NCBI GenBank assembly: GCA_045107045.1
Contig: JBGCFR010000020.1
Coordinates: 1 to 64,000, forward strand
Reading direction: 5' to 3'
Length of the DNA stretch: 64,000 nt
From: Putridiphycobacter sp045107045
GTDB lineage: Bacteria; Bacteroidota; Bacteroidia; Flavobacteriales_D; Crocinitomicaceae
The position numbers and the translations under genes are program-made. The notes under the pieces are model-generated. The model was not told the origin of the DNA, ran no database searches, and was given only the letters and a program-made list of their open reading frames with translations. Of this stretch, positions 25,364 to 34,958 are shown in pieces (position 1 is the first letter of the stretch; each line of letters opens with the position of its first letter).

Positions 25364-26902
25364 CTAGTTATTTAGTAACAGGCGAATATTTACCTTTTTG
25401 TCAATGATACTATACAATTCTGAAATGGCTACTCTGTCTTGAATCATTGTATCCCTATTTCGAATGGTCACAGTTTGATCTTCTAGTGTTTGATGATCTA
25501 CCGTTACACAAAAAGGTGTGCCTATGGCATCCGCTTTTCTGTATCTTTTACCTATTGCATCTTTCTCATTGTACTGACAGTTAAAATCTAACTTTAAAGT
25601 ATCCATTATCTCCCTAGCTAAATCTGGCAGCCCATCCTTTTTGGTTAATGGTAAAATAGCTACTTTGTATGGTGCCAATGGCGCTGGAATGGCCATTACA
25701 ACTCTTTCAGAACCATCTTCTAATTTCTCCTGCTTATAAGCAGCAGACATTACAGCTAAAAATAATCGATCTAATCCTATTGATGTTTCAACAACATATG
25801 GAATATATGATTCATTTATTTCTGGATCGAAAAAGCGCAATTTTTTACCCGAATGTTCTTCGTGTTGTTTTAAATCAAAATCAGTTCTAGAATGAATCCC
25901 TTCCAGTTCTTTAAAGCCCATTGGAAAATTAAATTCTATATCTGCAGCAGCATTGGCATAATGTGCCATTTTAATATGATCATGAAAACGATAGTTCTCC
26001 ATATCAAATCCCAGTGCTTTATGCCATTTGATTCTATAATCTTTCCAGTAATCATACCACTTCATTTCCTCTCCTGGTCTTACAAAAAACTGCATTTCCA
26101 TTTGTTCAAATTCACGCATTCTGAAAATAAACTGACGAGCAACGATTTCATTTCTGAAAGCCTTACCAATTTGTGCAATACCAAACGGAATTTTCATTCC
26201 GCCAGATTTTTGCACATTCAAATAATTAACAAAAATCCCTTGTGCAGTTTCAGGTCTTAAGTATATTTTAGCCGACTCTCCAGACACAGAACCTAATTCG
26301 GTTGAAAACATTAAGTTAAATTGCTTCACATCAGTCCAATTTTTCGATCCACTTAATGGGCAAGCAATCCCTAAGTCTTCTATCAATTGCTTCACAGCTG
26401 CCAAATCTTCATTTACCAAACCTTCTCGCATTCTATCTTCAATCCCTTTTATCTCCTCTTCTCTACGAAGCACATTTGGATTCGTTGCTCTAAATTCAGG
26501 TTCGTTAAAAGCGTCTCCAAACCGTTTCAAACCTTTCGCCACATCCTTATTAATTTTTTGACGAATTTTTTCGATATAATCTTCAATTAAAACATCTGCT
26601 CTGTAGCGTTTTTTAGAATCTTTATTATCAATTAGAGGATCATTAAATGCATCAACATGGCCTGAGGCTTTCCAAGTTTCTGGTGCCATAAAAATAGCTG
26701 CATCCAACCCAACAATATTCTCATTCATTTGCACCATGGCTTTCCACCAATATGACTTCAGGTTGTTTTTTAACTCCGCTCCCAATTGTCCATAATCGTA
26801 TGTTGCACTTAAACCATCATAAATTTCTGAACTTGGAAAAACAAATCCGTACTCCTTAGCGTGACCAATTATATCTTTTAACTTATCCTCTTGTGCTGCC
26901 AT
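25364..26902 (-). CDS. glyS: Glycyl-tRNA synthetase (dimeric class II type)
   Basis: A 512-residue enzyme of the alpha2 type found in Bacteroidota, archaea and eukaryotes, not the alpha2-beta2 bacterial type. It charges tRNA-Gly. Class II signatures visible are LRPETAQGIFVNY, the RNEIVARQFIFRMREFEQMEMQ motif 2 region split around position 270, and the motif 3 region ETSIGLDRLFLAV, followed by the anticodon-binding domain (APYKVAILPLTKKDG to the end). The frame is open 16 codons further to a GTG, but those residues (YNSIENNKFASN) are not family-like, so the ATG giving MAAQEDKLKD is preferred. Confidence 0.93.
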   Translation of the reverse strand: MAAQEDKLKDIIGHAKEYGFVFPSSEIYDGLSATYDYGQLGAELKNNLKSYWWKAMVQMNENIVGLDAAIFMAPETWKASGHVDAFNDPLIDNKDSKKRYRADVLIEDYIEKIRQKINKDVAKGLKRFGDAFNEPEFRATNPNVLRREEEIKGIEDRMREGLVNEDLAAVKQLIEDLGIACPLSGSKNWTDVKQFNLMFSTELGSVSGESAKIYLRPETAQGIFVNYLNVQKSGGMKIPFGIAQIGKAFRNEIVARQFIFRMREFEQMEMQFFVRPGEEMKWYDYWKDYRIKWHKALGFDMENYRFHDHIKMAHYANAAADIEFNFPMGFKELEGIHSRTDFDLKQHEEHSGKKLRFFDPEINESYIPYVVETSIGLDRLFLAVMSAAYKQEKLEDGSERVVMAIPAPLAPYKVAILPLTKKDGLPDLAREIMDTLKLDFNCQYNEKDAIGKRYRKADAIGTPFCVTVDHQTLEDQTVTIRNRDTMIQDRVAISELYSIIDKKVNIRLLLNN

Positions 26903-27040
26903 AATTGTAATATTTGATGCAAATTTATTGTTTTCAATTGAATTGTACACTTTAATTTCGCTTAGTTTTTTGAATCAATCTAAACCAATTTTCTAAGTTG
27001 AAAAAATCAACTAAATTAGTGACTGCAGAAGAACTATAAC

Positions 27041-27631
27041 ATGACAATTTCAGATTTAAAATATATACAAGGATTAGACTTATACTTGCTTGACCAAATA
27101 TTAAAGGGTAGATTAAATACCGATTTAAAAGTATTAGACGCAGGTTGTGGAAGTGGTAGAAATTTTGTTGTACTTCAACAGCTAGCATTTAACATTACTG
27201 GATTCGATTCAAATGATGATGCAATTCAATCACTCAAGAATCAATATCCCAATTGTAAAGAACAGTTGATAAGTTCATCCATTGAAGATTTTCCCAATGG
27301 AAAAAAATACGATTACGTTATTGCTAATGCAGTATTACATTTTGCCAAATCACACAACCATTTTGAAATTTTATTCGATAAATTGGTGAGACTTTTAAAA
27401 CCGAATGGGCAATTATTTATCAGAATGACAAGCAATTTAGCGGTCAATAAATCCTTTAAAGTAAATGATGATGGCATAGCCTATCTTCCTGACAATACAT
27501 TTCGATATTTACTAGAAAATAATATTTTAGATAAATTAATTAGAAAGCATAGCTTAGTTTTAGTGGAACCAATTAAAACAATAAATGTCTCTGACATGAG
27601 GTGTATGAGTACAATTATACTTCAGAGTTGA
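27041..27631 (+). CDS. Class I SAM-dependent methyltransferase
   Basis: A 196-residue protein with the Rossmann-type methyltransferase core. Motif I is VLDAGCGSGRN at about 34-44, followed by the acidic ribose-binding residue in GFDSNDDA and the post-motif segment YDYVIANAVLHF near 91-102. The size and layout resemble small TehB-like enzymes that methylate small molecules. The substrate is unknown. It is divergent from glyS, with no partner gene. Confidence 0.85.
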   Translation: MTISDLKYIQGLDLYLLDQILKGRLNTDLKVLDAGCGSGRNFVVLQQLAFNITGFDSNDDAIQSLKNQYPNCKEQLISSSIEDFPNGKKYDYVIANAVLHFAKSHNHFEILFDKLVRLLKPNGQLFIRMTSNLAVNKSFKVNDDGIAYLPDNTFRYLLENNILDKLIRKHSLVLVEPIKTINVSDMRCMSTIILQS

Positions 27632-27691
27632 TAGTCTAAAATATTTTATTTTATAGCCCTATTAACTGAAACTCCCAAATGATTATTAAGT

Positions 27692-28416
27692 TTGATTAGT
27701 TTATTAACCCAATTTAAGTATGATGAAATTAATTCAGAAAAAGAGCTCTTTATTGCTCGTATGCTTATAGTCTTATTTTCAATTACTCCAAGCCAAAAAG
27801 GATATGCTAATGAAGTGGATTCTACTTTTACAATTGCCTATCAATTACTAGACATTAATTTTGATTCTGCATTTCAAATAGTTGAAAATGCAGGGATTGA
27901 TATCGATTTAAAAAGTGAAAAAGAGCAATGTAACTATCATCACCAAGCAGCAATATTTTATGGGCAAACTGGTAGTTTTAATTTAGAAGCTGAGCAATGG
28001 AAAAAAACGGCCAAATTATTACCAGTGGATTCGGATACTTTATATAAGGTAGTTTATAGAAAAGGAAGGGCTTACCTTAATTCAGGTAATTTTGACAAAG
28101 CCTATATTGCTTTTAATGACTGTAAAGTCTATGCCGAAATCAATAATGATCAAAAATTGTTGCAACTATATTAAAAAATCATCCTGATTTAAACGTGAAA
28201 ATTGTTGGTCATACATCTGATTTAGGTGAAAATGCTGTGAACGTTATTATTGGAAAAGGAAGAGCTGAAAGAGCTCAGCAACAATTAATCAATAAGGGAA
28301 TTAATTCACAAAGAACAACAATAAACTCCCAAGGAAAAAACAGTCCTCAACATGCTAATACTTCAGAACTAAATCGTTCTAAAAACAGAAGGGTCCAATT
28401 TGTCTTTACGGATTAA
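27692..28416 (+). pseudogene. Decayed TPR/OmpA-family lipoprotein-like gene (internal deletion and frame change)
   Basis: The first part (27692-28174, 160 codons from TTG, or from ATG 27761) encodes a signal-like stretch and TPR-like helices (YRKGRAYLNSGNFDKAYIAF). It ends at TAA just after KLLQLY. In the next frame, directly continuing without a start codon, the sequence reads KIVATILKNHPDLNVKIVGHTSD and on through RSKNRRVQF, a clear OmpA peptidoglycan-binding C-terminus running to 28416. Family members normally have several hundred residues (PD40 repeats and the first OmpA strand) between these parts. Most of the middle is gone and the frame is broken, so this is a non-functional remnant. 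Confidence 0.8.
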
Positions 28417-28450
28417 TTATAAAATATTATCTTTCTCAAAAAAAATAACT

Positions 28451-29284
28451 ATGACACGATACTTTTTAGTTTCATTGCTTTTATTTACTATTGGGTGTAG
28501 TAGTAAAAATCAATCTGAAAATACTGTGATTGACAATGCTATTGATACTCAATTACAACTAGAGCATCCAGAAGCTGGCAATGAGCCTGAAAGAGCAAAA
28601 ATTGATTTATTTTTTGAAAATGGGAAGGCATATTATTACGCCGGAATTATTGATATTTATAGTTCACAGATTGTGATGAAACTTGTTGCAAATGGAAACG
28701 ATATTACTGGCACCTATTATTATTCAACACGCCAAAAGGAATTGCAATTGAAAGGGCAAATCAATTTAGAAGATCAATCCATTGAATTAGAAGAGTCTTA
28801 CAAAGGAAAAACATCCGGGTATTTTAGCGGTTATTATTCAGAATCGTCTATAAAAGGAACATGGAAAGATGCCAAAAATGAAGATAATTCAGCAGATTTT
28901 AATTTATCTAAACTATCCATTAACTCAAAAACTATTGTAGCCGACAAACAGAAGTTCAAACAATATAAGCTGGAACATGAGTCGGGATTATACAATTCAG
29001 AAACTGATGACTATGACCTTTACACTACCGAAGATAAAATTAACATAAGCTATATTGATCATGCAACATTCGATTTTTATTACAGTGTAAATGGAATGAA
29101 TGGACATTCAGGCAGCATTGCAGGGCTTGCCAATATGAAAACGGAAAAAGAAGGGTATTATACAGATCAAAATGGTTGCGAATTAACGTTTATTTTCAAT
29201 AAAGACACTATTGAAATTTTGGCTTCAGGATGTGAAGATTATTCAGGAATGCGTGCCCATTTTGGTGGAAAGTTAGCAAAATAA
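28451..29284 (+). CDS. Lipoprotein of unknown function
   Basis: A 277-residue lipoprotein (MTRYFLVSLLLFTIGC, acylated Cys16). The frame is open back to 28400, but those codons overlap the OmpA remnant, so ATG 28451 is chosen for its signal peptide. The mature part has beta-rich repeats of the form IKGTW/ITGTYYYS (about 83-90 and 135-141), like Bacteroidota proteins with lipocalin-like or DUF4595-like sheets. No motif allows a function. Confidence 0.7.
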   Translation: MTRYFLVSLLLFTIGCSSKNQSENTVIDNAIDTQLQLEHPEAGNEPERAKIDLFFENGKAYYYAGIIDIYSSQIVMKLVANGNDITGTYYYSTRQKELQLKGQINLEDQSIELEESYKGKTSGYFSGYYSESSIKGTWKDAKNEDNSADFNLSKLSINSKTIVADKQKFKQYKLEHESGLYNSETDDYDLYTTEDKINISYIDHATFDFYYSVNGMNGHSGSIAGLANMKTEKEGYYTDQNGCELTFIFNKDTIEILASGCEDYSGMRAHFGGKLAK

Positions 29285-29414
29285 AAAACCGTTACAGTCA
29301 AAGATAATTTAGTTACTTATTAAAATATACTTGTTTACTTTTTGATTCTTAATTAAATTCTATTGAAGTAATAATATTTAGTTTCGCTTATATTCAATAC
29401 GAATCTATTCAATT

Positions 29415-30365
29415 ATGTCAATAAAGTACAAATATCTGGTCGGTGGAATTCTTTTTGGTCTTATTTTCCCGATAGCATCAGTATTGGTTGATTGTTGTAT
29501 TTTTCACAATAATGTTTTCTCTTTTAAAGAAATTGGCAGCTACTTAAATGGGAATCCTGTACACTATATAGTAGCTACGGCACCATTATTTCTTGGCATT
29601 GCGTTTTACACAATTGGCTACTATATTGAAAAACAAAACAACCTTGTTGAAAAACTACACAGAAATAACAACATACTTCATAAAGCCAATGAATCCCTAG
29701 ATTCTTTCAACTACCATGTGTCTCATGATTTAAAGACGGTGTTAAGCAATACAGAATCTTTGACCCTCATGCTTCAGAAATATGTTGAGAAGGACAACAA
29801 GGAAAAAGTACGAAACATTTTAGCAAGGTTAATTGATACTTCAAGAAATGGTAAAGAAACAATAAAAAGCTTTTTAGAGTTCGGCAAAGCAACATCAATT
29901 ATCTATAAAGACAATGCTGAAGTTCTCAATTTAAAAGAAGAAATTTATATGATTGCTGACACTCATTTTTTAGATGAAAAGTTAGAATTTACAATTCATG
30001 ATAAAGGCTTCTCAGAGCTAAGCATAGATAAAAAGGCAATAGAAAGTATAATCATGAATTTATTCACAAATTCAATTAAATACAATCACCACCCAAAAGC
30101 AATTATTAGCATCACCTTTTCTATTGAAAGTAATTACAAAAAAATAACTTATACTGACAATGGTATTGGAATTGATTTAAAAGCGAATGAAGATAAACTT
30201 TTTAAGCCATTTGAAAAGATTACGAATAATACCAATGCAGAAGGTACTGCTGTAGGTCTCTATTTAATAAAAAAGATAACCTCAGCTTACAATGGTCAAA
30301 TTGAAATTGTAAGTGAATTAGACAAAGGAACCAGTTTTATTTTCTATTTCCCTAAAGAAATGTAA
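29415..30365 (+). CDS. Membrane sensor histidine kinase
   Basis: A 316-residue kinase. Two transmembrane helices (about residues 8-26 and 47-68) flank a short extracytoplasmic loop. A coiled linker leads to the H-box with phospho-acceptor His104 (YHVSHDLKTVLS), then the catalytic ATPase domain with N-box NLFTNSIKYN, G1 DNGIGID and G2 GTAVGLYLIKK. With no PAS or HAMP domain and a tiny sensor loop, the signal is probably sensed in the membrane. The downstream gene, convergent with a 2-bp gap, is a single-domain response regulator, its likely partner. Confidence 0.88.
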   Translation: MSIKYKYLVGGILFGLIFPIASVLVDCCIFHNNVFSFKEIGSYLNGNPVHYIVATAPLFLGIAFYTIGYYIEKQNNLVEKLHRNNNILHKANESLDSFNYHVSHDLKTVLSNTESLTLMLQKYVEKDNKEKVRNILARLIDTSRNGKETIKSFLEFGKATSIIYKDNAEVLNLKEEIYMIADTHFLDEKLEFTIHDKGFSELSIDKKAIESIIMNLFTNSIKYNHHPKAIISITFSIESNYKKITYTDNGIGIDLKANEDKLFKPFEKITNNTNAEGTAVGLYLIKKITSAYNGQIEIVSELDKGTSFIFYFPKEM

Positions 30366-30367
30366 TC

Positions 30368-30769
30368 TCAAAAATGTTTTTCGATTACCTCTAGTATGCG
30401 TCCTGCCAATAATGGTTTGTTGATATAGTCAACAGCATTTAAAAACTTATCAAACTTCTCTAAATCCCTTTTATGGTTTGAAGTTGTTAGCATGCAGACT
30501 TTCATGGCATCAATTCTTTCTTCAAACATTTCTTCTAAGGTTTCTAAAACCTCAAATCCATTATAGTCGGGCATATTAATGTCCAAAAACATGACCTCGG
30601 GCAATTTTTGACCTGTATCGTTAATATTACTAAAATAGTCTAGTGCTTCATTACCACTTGATAGAACAATGATTTCCTCAAATAAATCAGTCTCTTCTAA
30701 AACATCTTCATTGTAAAAGTTAGTCGTCTCGTTATCATCAACCAAAACAACTTTTTCAATTTTCTTCAT
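30368..30769 (-). CDS. Single-domain response regulator (receiver only)
   Basis: A 133-residue REC domain with acidic pocket Asp11/Asp12 (VLVDDNE), phospho-acceptor Asp63 (MFLDINMPD), Thr95/96 (MLTTSNH) and Lys118 (YINKPL). There is no DNA-binding or enzymatic output domain, so it must act through protein contact or as a phosphate sink, like CheY or Spo0F. It is convergent with the histidine kinase, and no chemotaxis genes are in the window. The pairing is inferred from adjacency. Confidence 0.88.
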   Translation of the reverse strand: MKKIEKVVLVDDNETTNFYNEDVLEETDLFEEIIVLSSGNEALDYFSNINDTGQKLPEVMFLDINMPDYNGFEVLETLEEMFEERIDAMKVCMLTTSNHKRDLEKFDKFLNAVDYINKPLLAGRILEVIEKHF

Positions 30770-30888
30770 TTTTTTCTATAATTAGTGGCTTTTGATTATG
30801 GGAGTAATCAAGCGACCGAATATATGGAAAATTATATAATAAATCACTCCCTTTATTGATGGTTTGATTCATATATTGGCCTCACTAA

Positions 30889-31296
30889 TTAATAGCCTCC
30901 ATATCCACCTTGAAGTTCCAGAACAAATTCAAAACCTAAAGATTTAAAGACAGGCAATGCTCTACCACTTCTACCTCCACTTTGGCAGAACATTAAAACG
31001 GGTCTGGATTTATCTAGTTTGTTCAATTCCTCCTTAAAGGATCGACTACTTGAATTAATATTAATTGCGCCAGAAATTGTACCTTCATCAAACTCCTTTG
31101 GTGTCCGAATATCAACAAGAATATAATCTTTATTGTTGGCCATATAGTCTTTAAAATCTGCATTCGAAACTCGTTGAATAGTTTGTGTTTGATCTTTAAC
31201 TTCACTATTATGTGGCACTTTAGTTTCATTACTACTACTTTGAGAACAAGCCGTAAAAACAAACAAAATAACTGCAAAAAATGATACCGTTTTCAT
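30889..31296 (-). CDS. Rhodanese-like lipoprotein
   Basis: A 135-residue lipoprotein (lipobox FTAC, Cys17) with a single rhodanese domain at about 41-135: VDIRTPKEFDEG near 61-72 and the active-site loop C104-QSGGRSG. The cysteine is present, so sulfur (persulfide) transfer is possible. The loop is the six-residue type typical of sulfurtransferases rather than phosphatases. It is the second gene of a pair with the TauE/SafE transporter 13 bp upstream, so it probably works in periplasmic sulfane-sulfur or sulfite handling. Confidence 0.88.
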   Translation of the reverse strand: MKTVSFFAVILFVFTACSQSSSNETKVPHNSEVKDQTQTIQRVSNADFKDYMANNKDYILVDIRTPKEFDEGTISGAININSSSRSFKEELNKLDKSRPVLMFCQSGGRSGRALPVFKSLGFEFVLELQGGYGGY

Positions 31297-31309
31297 AATT
31301 AAAATTGTG

Positions 31310-32110
31310 TTATAAAATTTCCTTTAAAACAATGTATACCCCCATAACAAGAACAAACCAACCGAAGGCTTTCTTTAATTTTGGTCCGTCGATAAATTTA
31401 GTTAAATAAACCCCTAAAAAAATACCAATAATAGACACCGAGGTGAATGACAATAAAAAAGTCCAGTTAAGTTCTATATTTTGAATATCGCCTATAAAAC
31501 CAATTAAAGATTTTAGTGCAATTATCATCAATGATGTGGCTACTGCCTTTTTCATAGGTAATTTAGCTAACAAAACCAAGGCAGGAATAATTAGAAATCC
31601 CCCTCCTGCTCCTACAATTCCGGTTAAAAAACCAACAATAATACCCTCCAAAATTATTAAAGGATAATTATATTTTACGTCTTGATCTATTTCGCCTAAA
31701 TGGCCTTTCCGGCCTTTTATCATTGAGTAAGATGCTAGCAGCATAATAATGGCGAAAAACACCATAATCCCTATTGATTTGGTAACCTCAAAAGAATCAA
31801 TCGTGAAAAGAATATCTGGAATGGCTGGAATGACATACATACGAGTCAAATAAACTGCGATTAGCGCCGGAATAGCAAAAACAATTCCTGTACGATAATC
31901 AATCATACCTTTTCTGGCATTGGTTATGGCGCCGACTAATGCCGAAGAACCTACAACAAATAAAGAATAAGCAGTGGCTAAAACGGGTTCAATTCCTAGA
32001 ATGTAAACGAAAATTGGCACTGTTAAAATTGACCCTCCACCTCCTATTAAGCCAAGAACTAATCCAATTAATAATGCCCCAAAATAACCTAACAAGGTAG
32101 TCCAATCCAT
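31310..32110 (-). CDS. TauE/SafE-family membrane transporter (putative sulfite/sulfur-compound exporter)
   Basis: A 266-residue protein with about eight transmembrane helices and the duplicated glycine-rich signatures of the family: GLIGGGGSILTVPIF near residue 21 and VGAGGGFLIIPALVLL near 165. Members move sulfite, sulfoacetate or related sulfur anions. The rhodanese lipoprotein follows in the same operon, as in many persulfide-detoxification sets. A perfect inverted repeat 55 bp upstream may be an operator. Confidence 0.85.
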   Translation of the reverse strand: MDWTTLLGYFGALLIGLVLGLIGGGGSILTVPIFVYILGIEPVLATAYSLFVVGSSALVGAITNARKGMIDYRTGIVFAIPALIAVYLTRMYVIPAIPDILFTIDSFEVTKSIGIMVFFAIIMLLASYSMIKGRKGHLGEIDQDVKYNYPLIILEGIIVGFLTGIVGAGGGFLIIPALVLLAKLPMKKAVATSLMIIALKSLIGFIGDIQNIELNWTFLLSFTSVSIIGIFLGVYLTKFIDGPKLKKAFGWFVLVMGVYIVLKEIL

Positions 32111-32164
32111 AATTCACGCTGAAAGTACGAATAAATGAAAACGCAGTGAACAATAACAAAATAT

Positions 32165-32185
32165 TTATTACAATTACTGTAATAA
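32165..32185 (-). promoter_or_regulatory. Candidate operator upstream of the TauE/SafE-rhodanese operon
   Basis: TTATTAC-7 nt-GTAATAA, a perfect 7-bp dyad in the 116-bp gap upstream of the transporter start. ArsR-type sulfur regulators such as BigR or SqrR bind AT-rich dyads of this size before similar operons, but no such regulator gene is in the window. Confidence 0.4.
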
Positions 32186-32226
32186 AAATGCTTGAACACT
32201 AAAACAAGGTTCTTTATAAATGAACA

Positions 32227-34656
32227 TTAACTCTTCACTCTCTTTTGCTCGCTATCTGAGCCTGAACCATTATATTTTTCCTTATCGGATGTTGATTTTC
32301 CAAATCGATACGAAAATGAAATTCTTGCACTTTGGGAATCAAATTTACTATTCCAATCAGCATTAGTTTGACTTAAGTTATTAATGACTCCATTGCCGAT
32401 TCGACTGTAAAATAAATCACTTACAGCAAGTTTTAAAATGCCTTTGCCATTAAAAACGTTTTTTTGCAAACCAAAGTTGAGTAAAGCATACCCTTTTATT
32501 AATAATTGAGAGGATACATGATCATTTAAATAACGTCCACTAATATCAAATTTCCATCCTTTTTTTAGCTGAAAACTATTAGTGAGCGAAACATATACAT
32601 TTGTTCCTCTCGAATTCAATTGTTCAGTATACAATTCACTATCAAACCGTACTAGTGATGCTTCAGCATATCCATTCACTCTATACCATGATGTAAGAGA
32701 ATAGGATCCATCTATGGAAAACGTTAGGTATTGGCTAGAGGCAATATTTCCGGGACGACTATAATATATCTGATTTTGAATTTCTAATGTTTCTTGAATG
32801 CCATCTACTGTTTTAGCATATGAAACAGTAGTATTTAATATATTATTAAAAGAATAGGTCAAGGACAAGTTATGAGCAAAAGTTGGCAATAGATTTGGAT
32901 TGCCGGTATAAAAAGTAAATTTATCCAATGGACTAATAAATGGGTTTAAATCTTGAAAATAAGGTCGCTCAATTCTACGACCATAGGAAAAGTTTAAGCC
33001 ATGTTTACCAATAGAATCTAACTTGGTTGAAGCGTATAGTGTCGGAAACACGGAACCATAATTTCTTGTAAAACTAGTATCTGAAATTTCAACATTCCCC
33101 AATTGGTTGCCCTCCAACCTAGTCGCTTCTCCTCTTAGTCCTAGCTGTAAACTCACCTTACCTATTGCTGTTGCATAATTTACATATGCTGCATTTATCC
33201 ACTCGTTATATAAAAACCGATTACTTAAATTATAGTCTGGAGAAGTTATTCCGCTAACTGTATTAGAATAAATAGCCTCATTGTCTGTCTTAGTATAGGC
33301 TGATTTCAACCCTGCCTCAAACTTTGACTTCCCCTTAAAATTTTTCGAATAATCCGTTTTTGTGGCAATAATATTTATCTCTGATGGAATTTCGCCATCA
33401 ATTCGATCTTCATAAAATAAAACATCAGAAGCGTTGTATTGATAGTTTTTGAATACTTGATTATTACCTGATATATAATTGACAAAATCCGCATCAAAAG
33501 AAATGGAGCTGCCAAGTGTATCCAATGTATGCTTGATAAAAGCACTTATCAGATTGTTTTGAAAAGTCGTTTCACTAAGATTATCAGCAATTACTTTTTG
33601 CAATAAAATATTTGAAGGATCAGACACCAATGCAGTATTGTCTATCTTGTTACTCCTTGGTGAAGATGACCTTTTATACAAAAATCCGAATGTTGTATTA
33701 TCAGCTGGATAAAAATCTAACCCAATTCTGCCATCTAAATATTTTCCATTTCTATCTCCAAATGAATTTTGTGCAAATGACGATTGCAAAACATTACTTT
33801 CGTTTAAGTAATATCTGTTAATGTTTAAGTCTTGAAAACTGCCCCAAAACCCACCATAAATATTAGAATATAAGCCCATTTTGGTTCTATTATAGTTTAA
33901 ATTGAGGCTATTATTACTCCCATTATATCTACTTCGACGATAGCTTACTGTTGTGTTACCATATAAACCTTTTACAGTACCTCGCTTAATGTTGATATTA
34001 ATAATTCCTGCGTTCCCAGCAGCTTCATACTTAGCTGGCGGATTATCAATTATTTCAATATTTTTAATTGACCCTGCAGGTAGTGTTCGTAAATAATTTT
34101 CCAACTCAGAACCTGACAAATATGATGGTTTGTCGTTAATAAATACTTGTACTCCTGACCGACCCTTATAGATAATTGAGCCATTCTGGTCAATTGTTAT
34201 TCCCGGAGCTTGTTCTAATACCTCAAGGGCATTACTGCCAGCACTTGAAATTAAGGCATCAGGGGTAATTACAGTTCTGTCAATCATCCGCACTGCAAAT
34301 GGTGTATTAGACTTTACGGTTACCTCGGAAAGTAATTTATTGTTGGGAATCAATTTAATTTTAGGCAAAACTTCTGTTTTAGTGATATTAATTGATGACT
34401 CATATTCCAAAAAGCCCAGTTGTTTTATTTTTAAGAAATACTTTCCTTTTGAAATATTTGGCAACGTAAATGACCCATCTTGATCAGTATAAGTCCTCTT
34501 TGAAAGTAAAGAGTCCTTAGAACTATACAGTGAAACAATAGCTAAATCAACTGCATTATCATTATTATCAACTACTAAGCCAGAGATTTTATATCCTTCC
34601 TGAGCATGCATTGTTGTTATATTCAATAAAAAAATGAGAACAAATAAAGATTTCAT
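32227..34656 (-). CDS. TonB-dependent outer-membrane receptor (OMP_b-brl_3 type)
   Basis: An 809-residue protein. The signal peptide is 1-18 (ends TTMHAQ). A carboxypeptidase-regulatory-like beta domain at about 20-105 (GLVVDNNDNAVDLA ... GKYFLKIKQLGFLEYE) is followed by a plug domain at about 110-230 (APGITIDQNGSIIYKGRSGV, GSIKNIEIIDNPPAKYEAAG) and a large barrel to the C-terminus typical of PF14905. These receptors import unknown ligands with TonB energy. The C-terminal tail is hydrophilic (SDKEKYNGSGSDSEQKR), an unusual extension beyond the last strand. It is monocistronic. Confidence 0.88.
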   Translation of the reverse strand: MKSLFVLIFLLNITTMHAQEGYKISGLVVDNNDNAVDLAIVSLYSSKDSLLSKRTYTDQDGSFTLPNISKGKYFLKIKQLGFLEYESSINITKTEVLPKIKLIPNNKLLSEVTVKSNTPFAVRMIDRTVITPDALISSAGSNALEVLEQAPGITIDQNGSIIYKGRSGVQVFINDKPSYLSGSELENYLRTLPAGSIKNIEIIDNPPAKYEAAGNAGIININIKRGTVKGLYGNTTVSYRRSRYNGSNNSLNLNYNRTKMGLYSNIYGGFWGSFQDLNINRYYLNESNVLQSSFAQNSFGDRNGKYLDGRIGLDFYPADNTTFGFLYKRSSSPRSNKIDNTALVSDPSNILLQKVIADNLSETTFQNNLISAFIKHTLDTLGSSISFDADFVNYISGNNQVFKNYQYNASDVLFYEDRIDGEIPSEINIIATKTDYSKNFKGKSKFEAGLKSAYTKTDNEAIYSNTVSGITSPDYNLSNRFLYNEWINAAYVNYATAIGKVSLQLGLRGEATRLEGNQLGNVEISDTSFTRNYGSVFPTLYASTKLDSIGKHGLNFSYGRRIERPYFQDLNPFISPLDKFTFYTGNPNLLPTFAHNLSLTYSFNNILNTTVSYAKTVDGIQETLEIQNQIYYSRPGNIASSQYLTFSIDGSYSLTSWYRVNGYAEASLVRFDSELYTEQLNSRGTNVYVSLTNSFQLKKGWKFDISGRYLNDHVSSQLLIKGYALLNFGLQKNVFNGKGILKLAVSDLFYSRIGNGVINNLSQTNADWNSKFDSQSARISFSYRFGKSTSDKEKYNGSGSDSEQKRVKS

Positions 34657-34958
34657 ATCACAGCATTAAAGTAAAGTTATTATTGCAAGGACTTCAATTT
34701 TATCAATTATACTAATTATCAATATTTTAGTATACATTAAGTTAATGTGACAACAATTTACGAAACTTCTCATTTATTGAAAAAAAAATATTATTCACGG
34801 TTCTAAGAGTCTTTAATTGGGGAAAATCGCGTTTAACTTGATATGTAAAATATGAAACAAATAATTATTCTTCTGACATTTAAAGATAAGTTCCTTTTAG
34901 TTATATTCGTAAATCATTTGTTCGTCCACATTCTATTGGGCTGAATCAACCTAAGGAT
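34657..34958. other. 302-bp divergent intergenic region
   Basis: The region lies between the minus-strand receptor and a plus-strand lipoprotein, so it should hold two promoters. I see a perfect 7-bp inverted repeat ATACTAA-11 nt-TTAGTAT (34709-34733), 53 bp upstream of the receptor start, which could be an operator. No convincing TAnnTTTG box and no RNA gene were found. Confidence 0.35.

Noticed and set aside
26903..26950. 16-codon GTG-start extension of glyS
   Set aside because: The residues are not family-like and the internal ATG gives the usual N-terminus.
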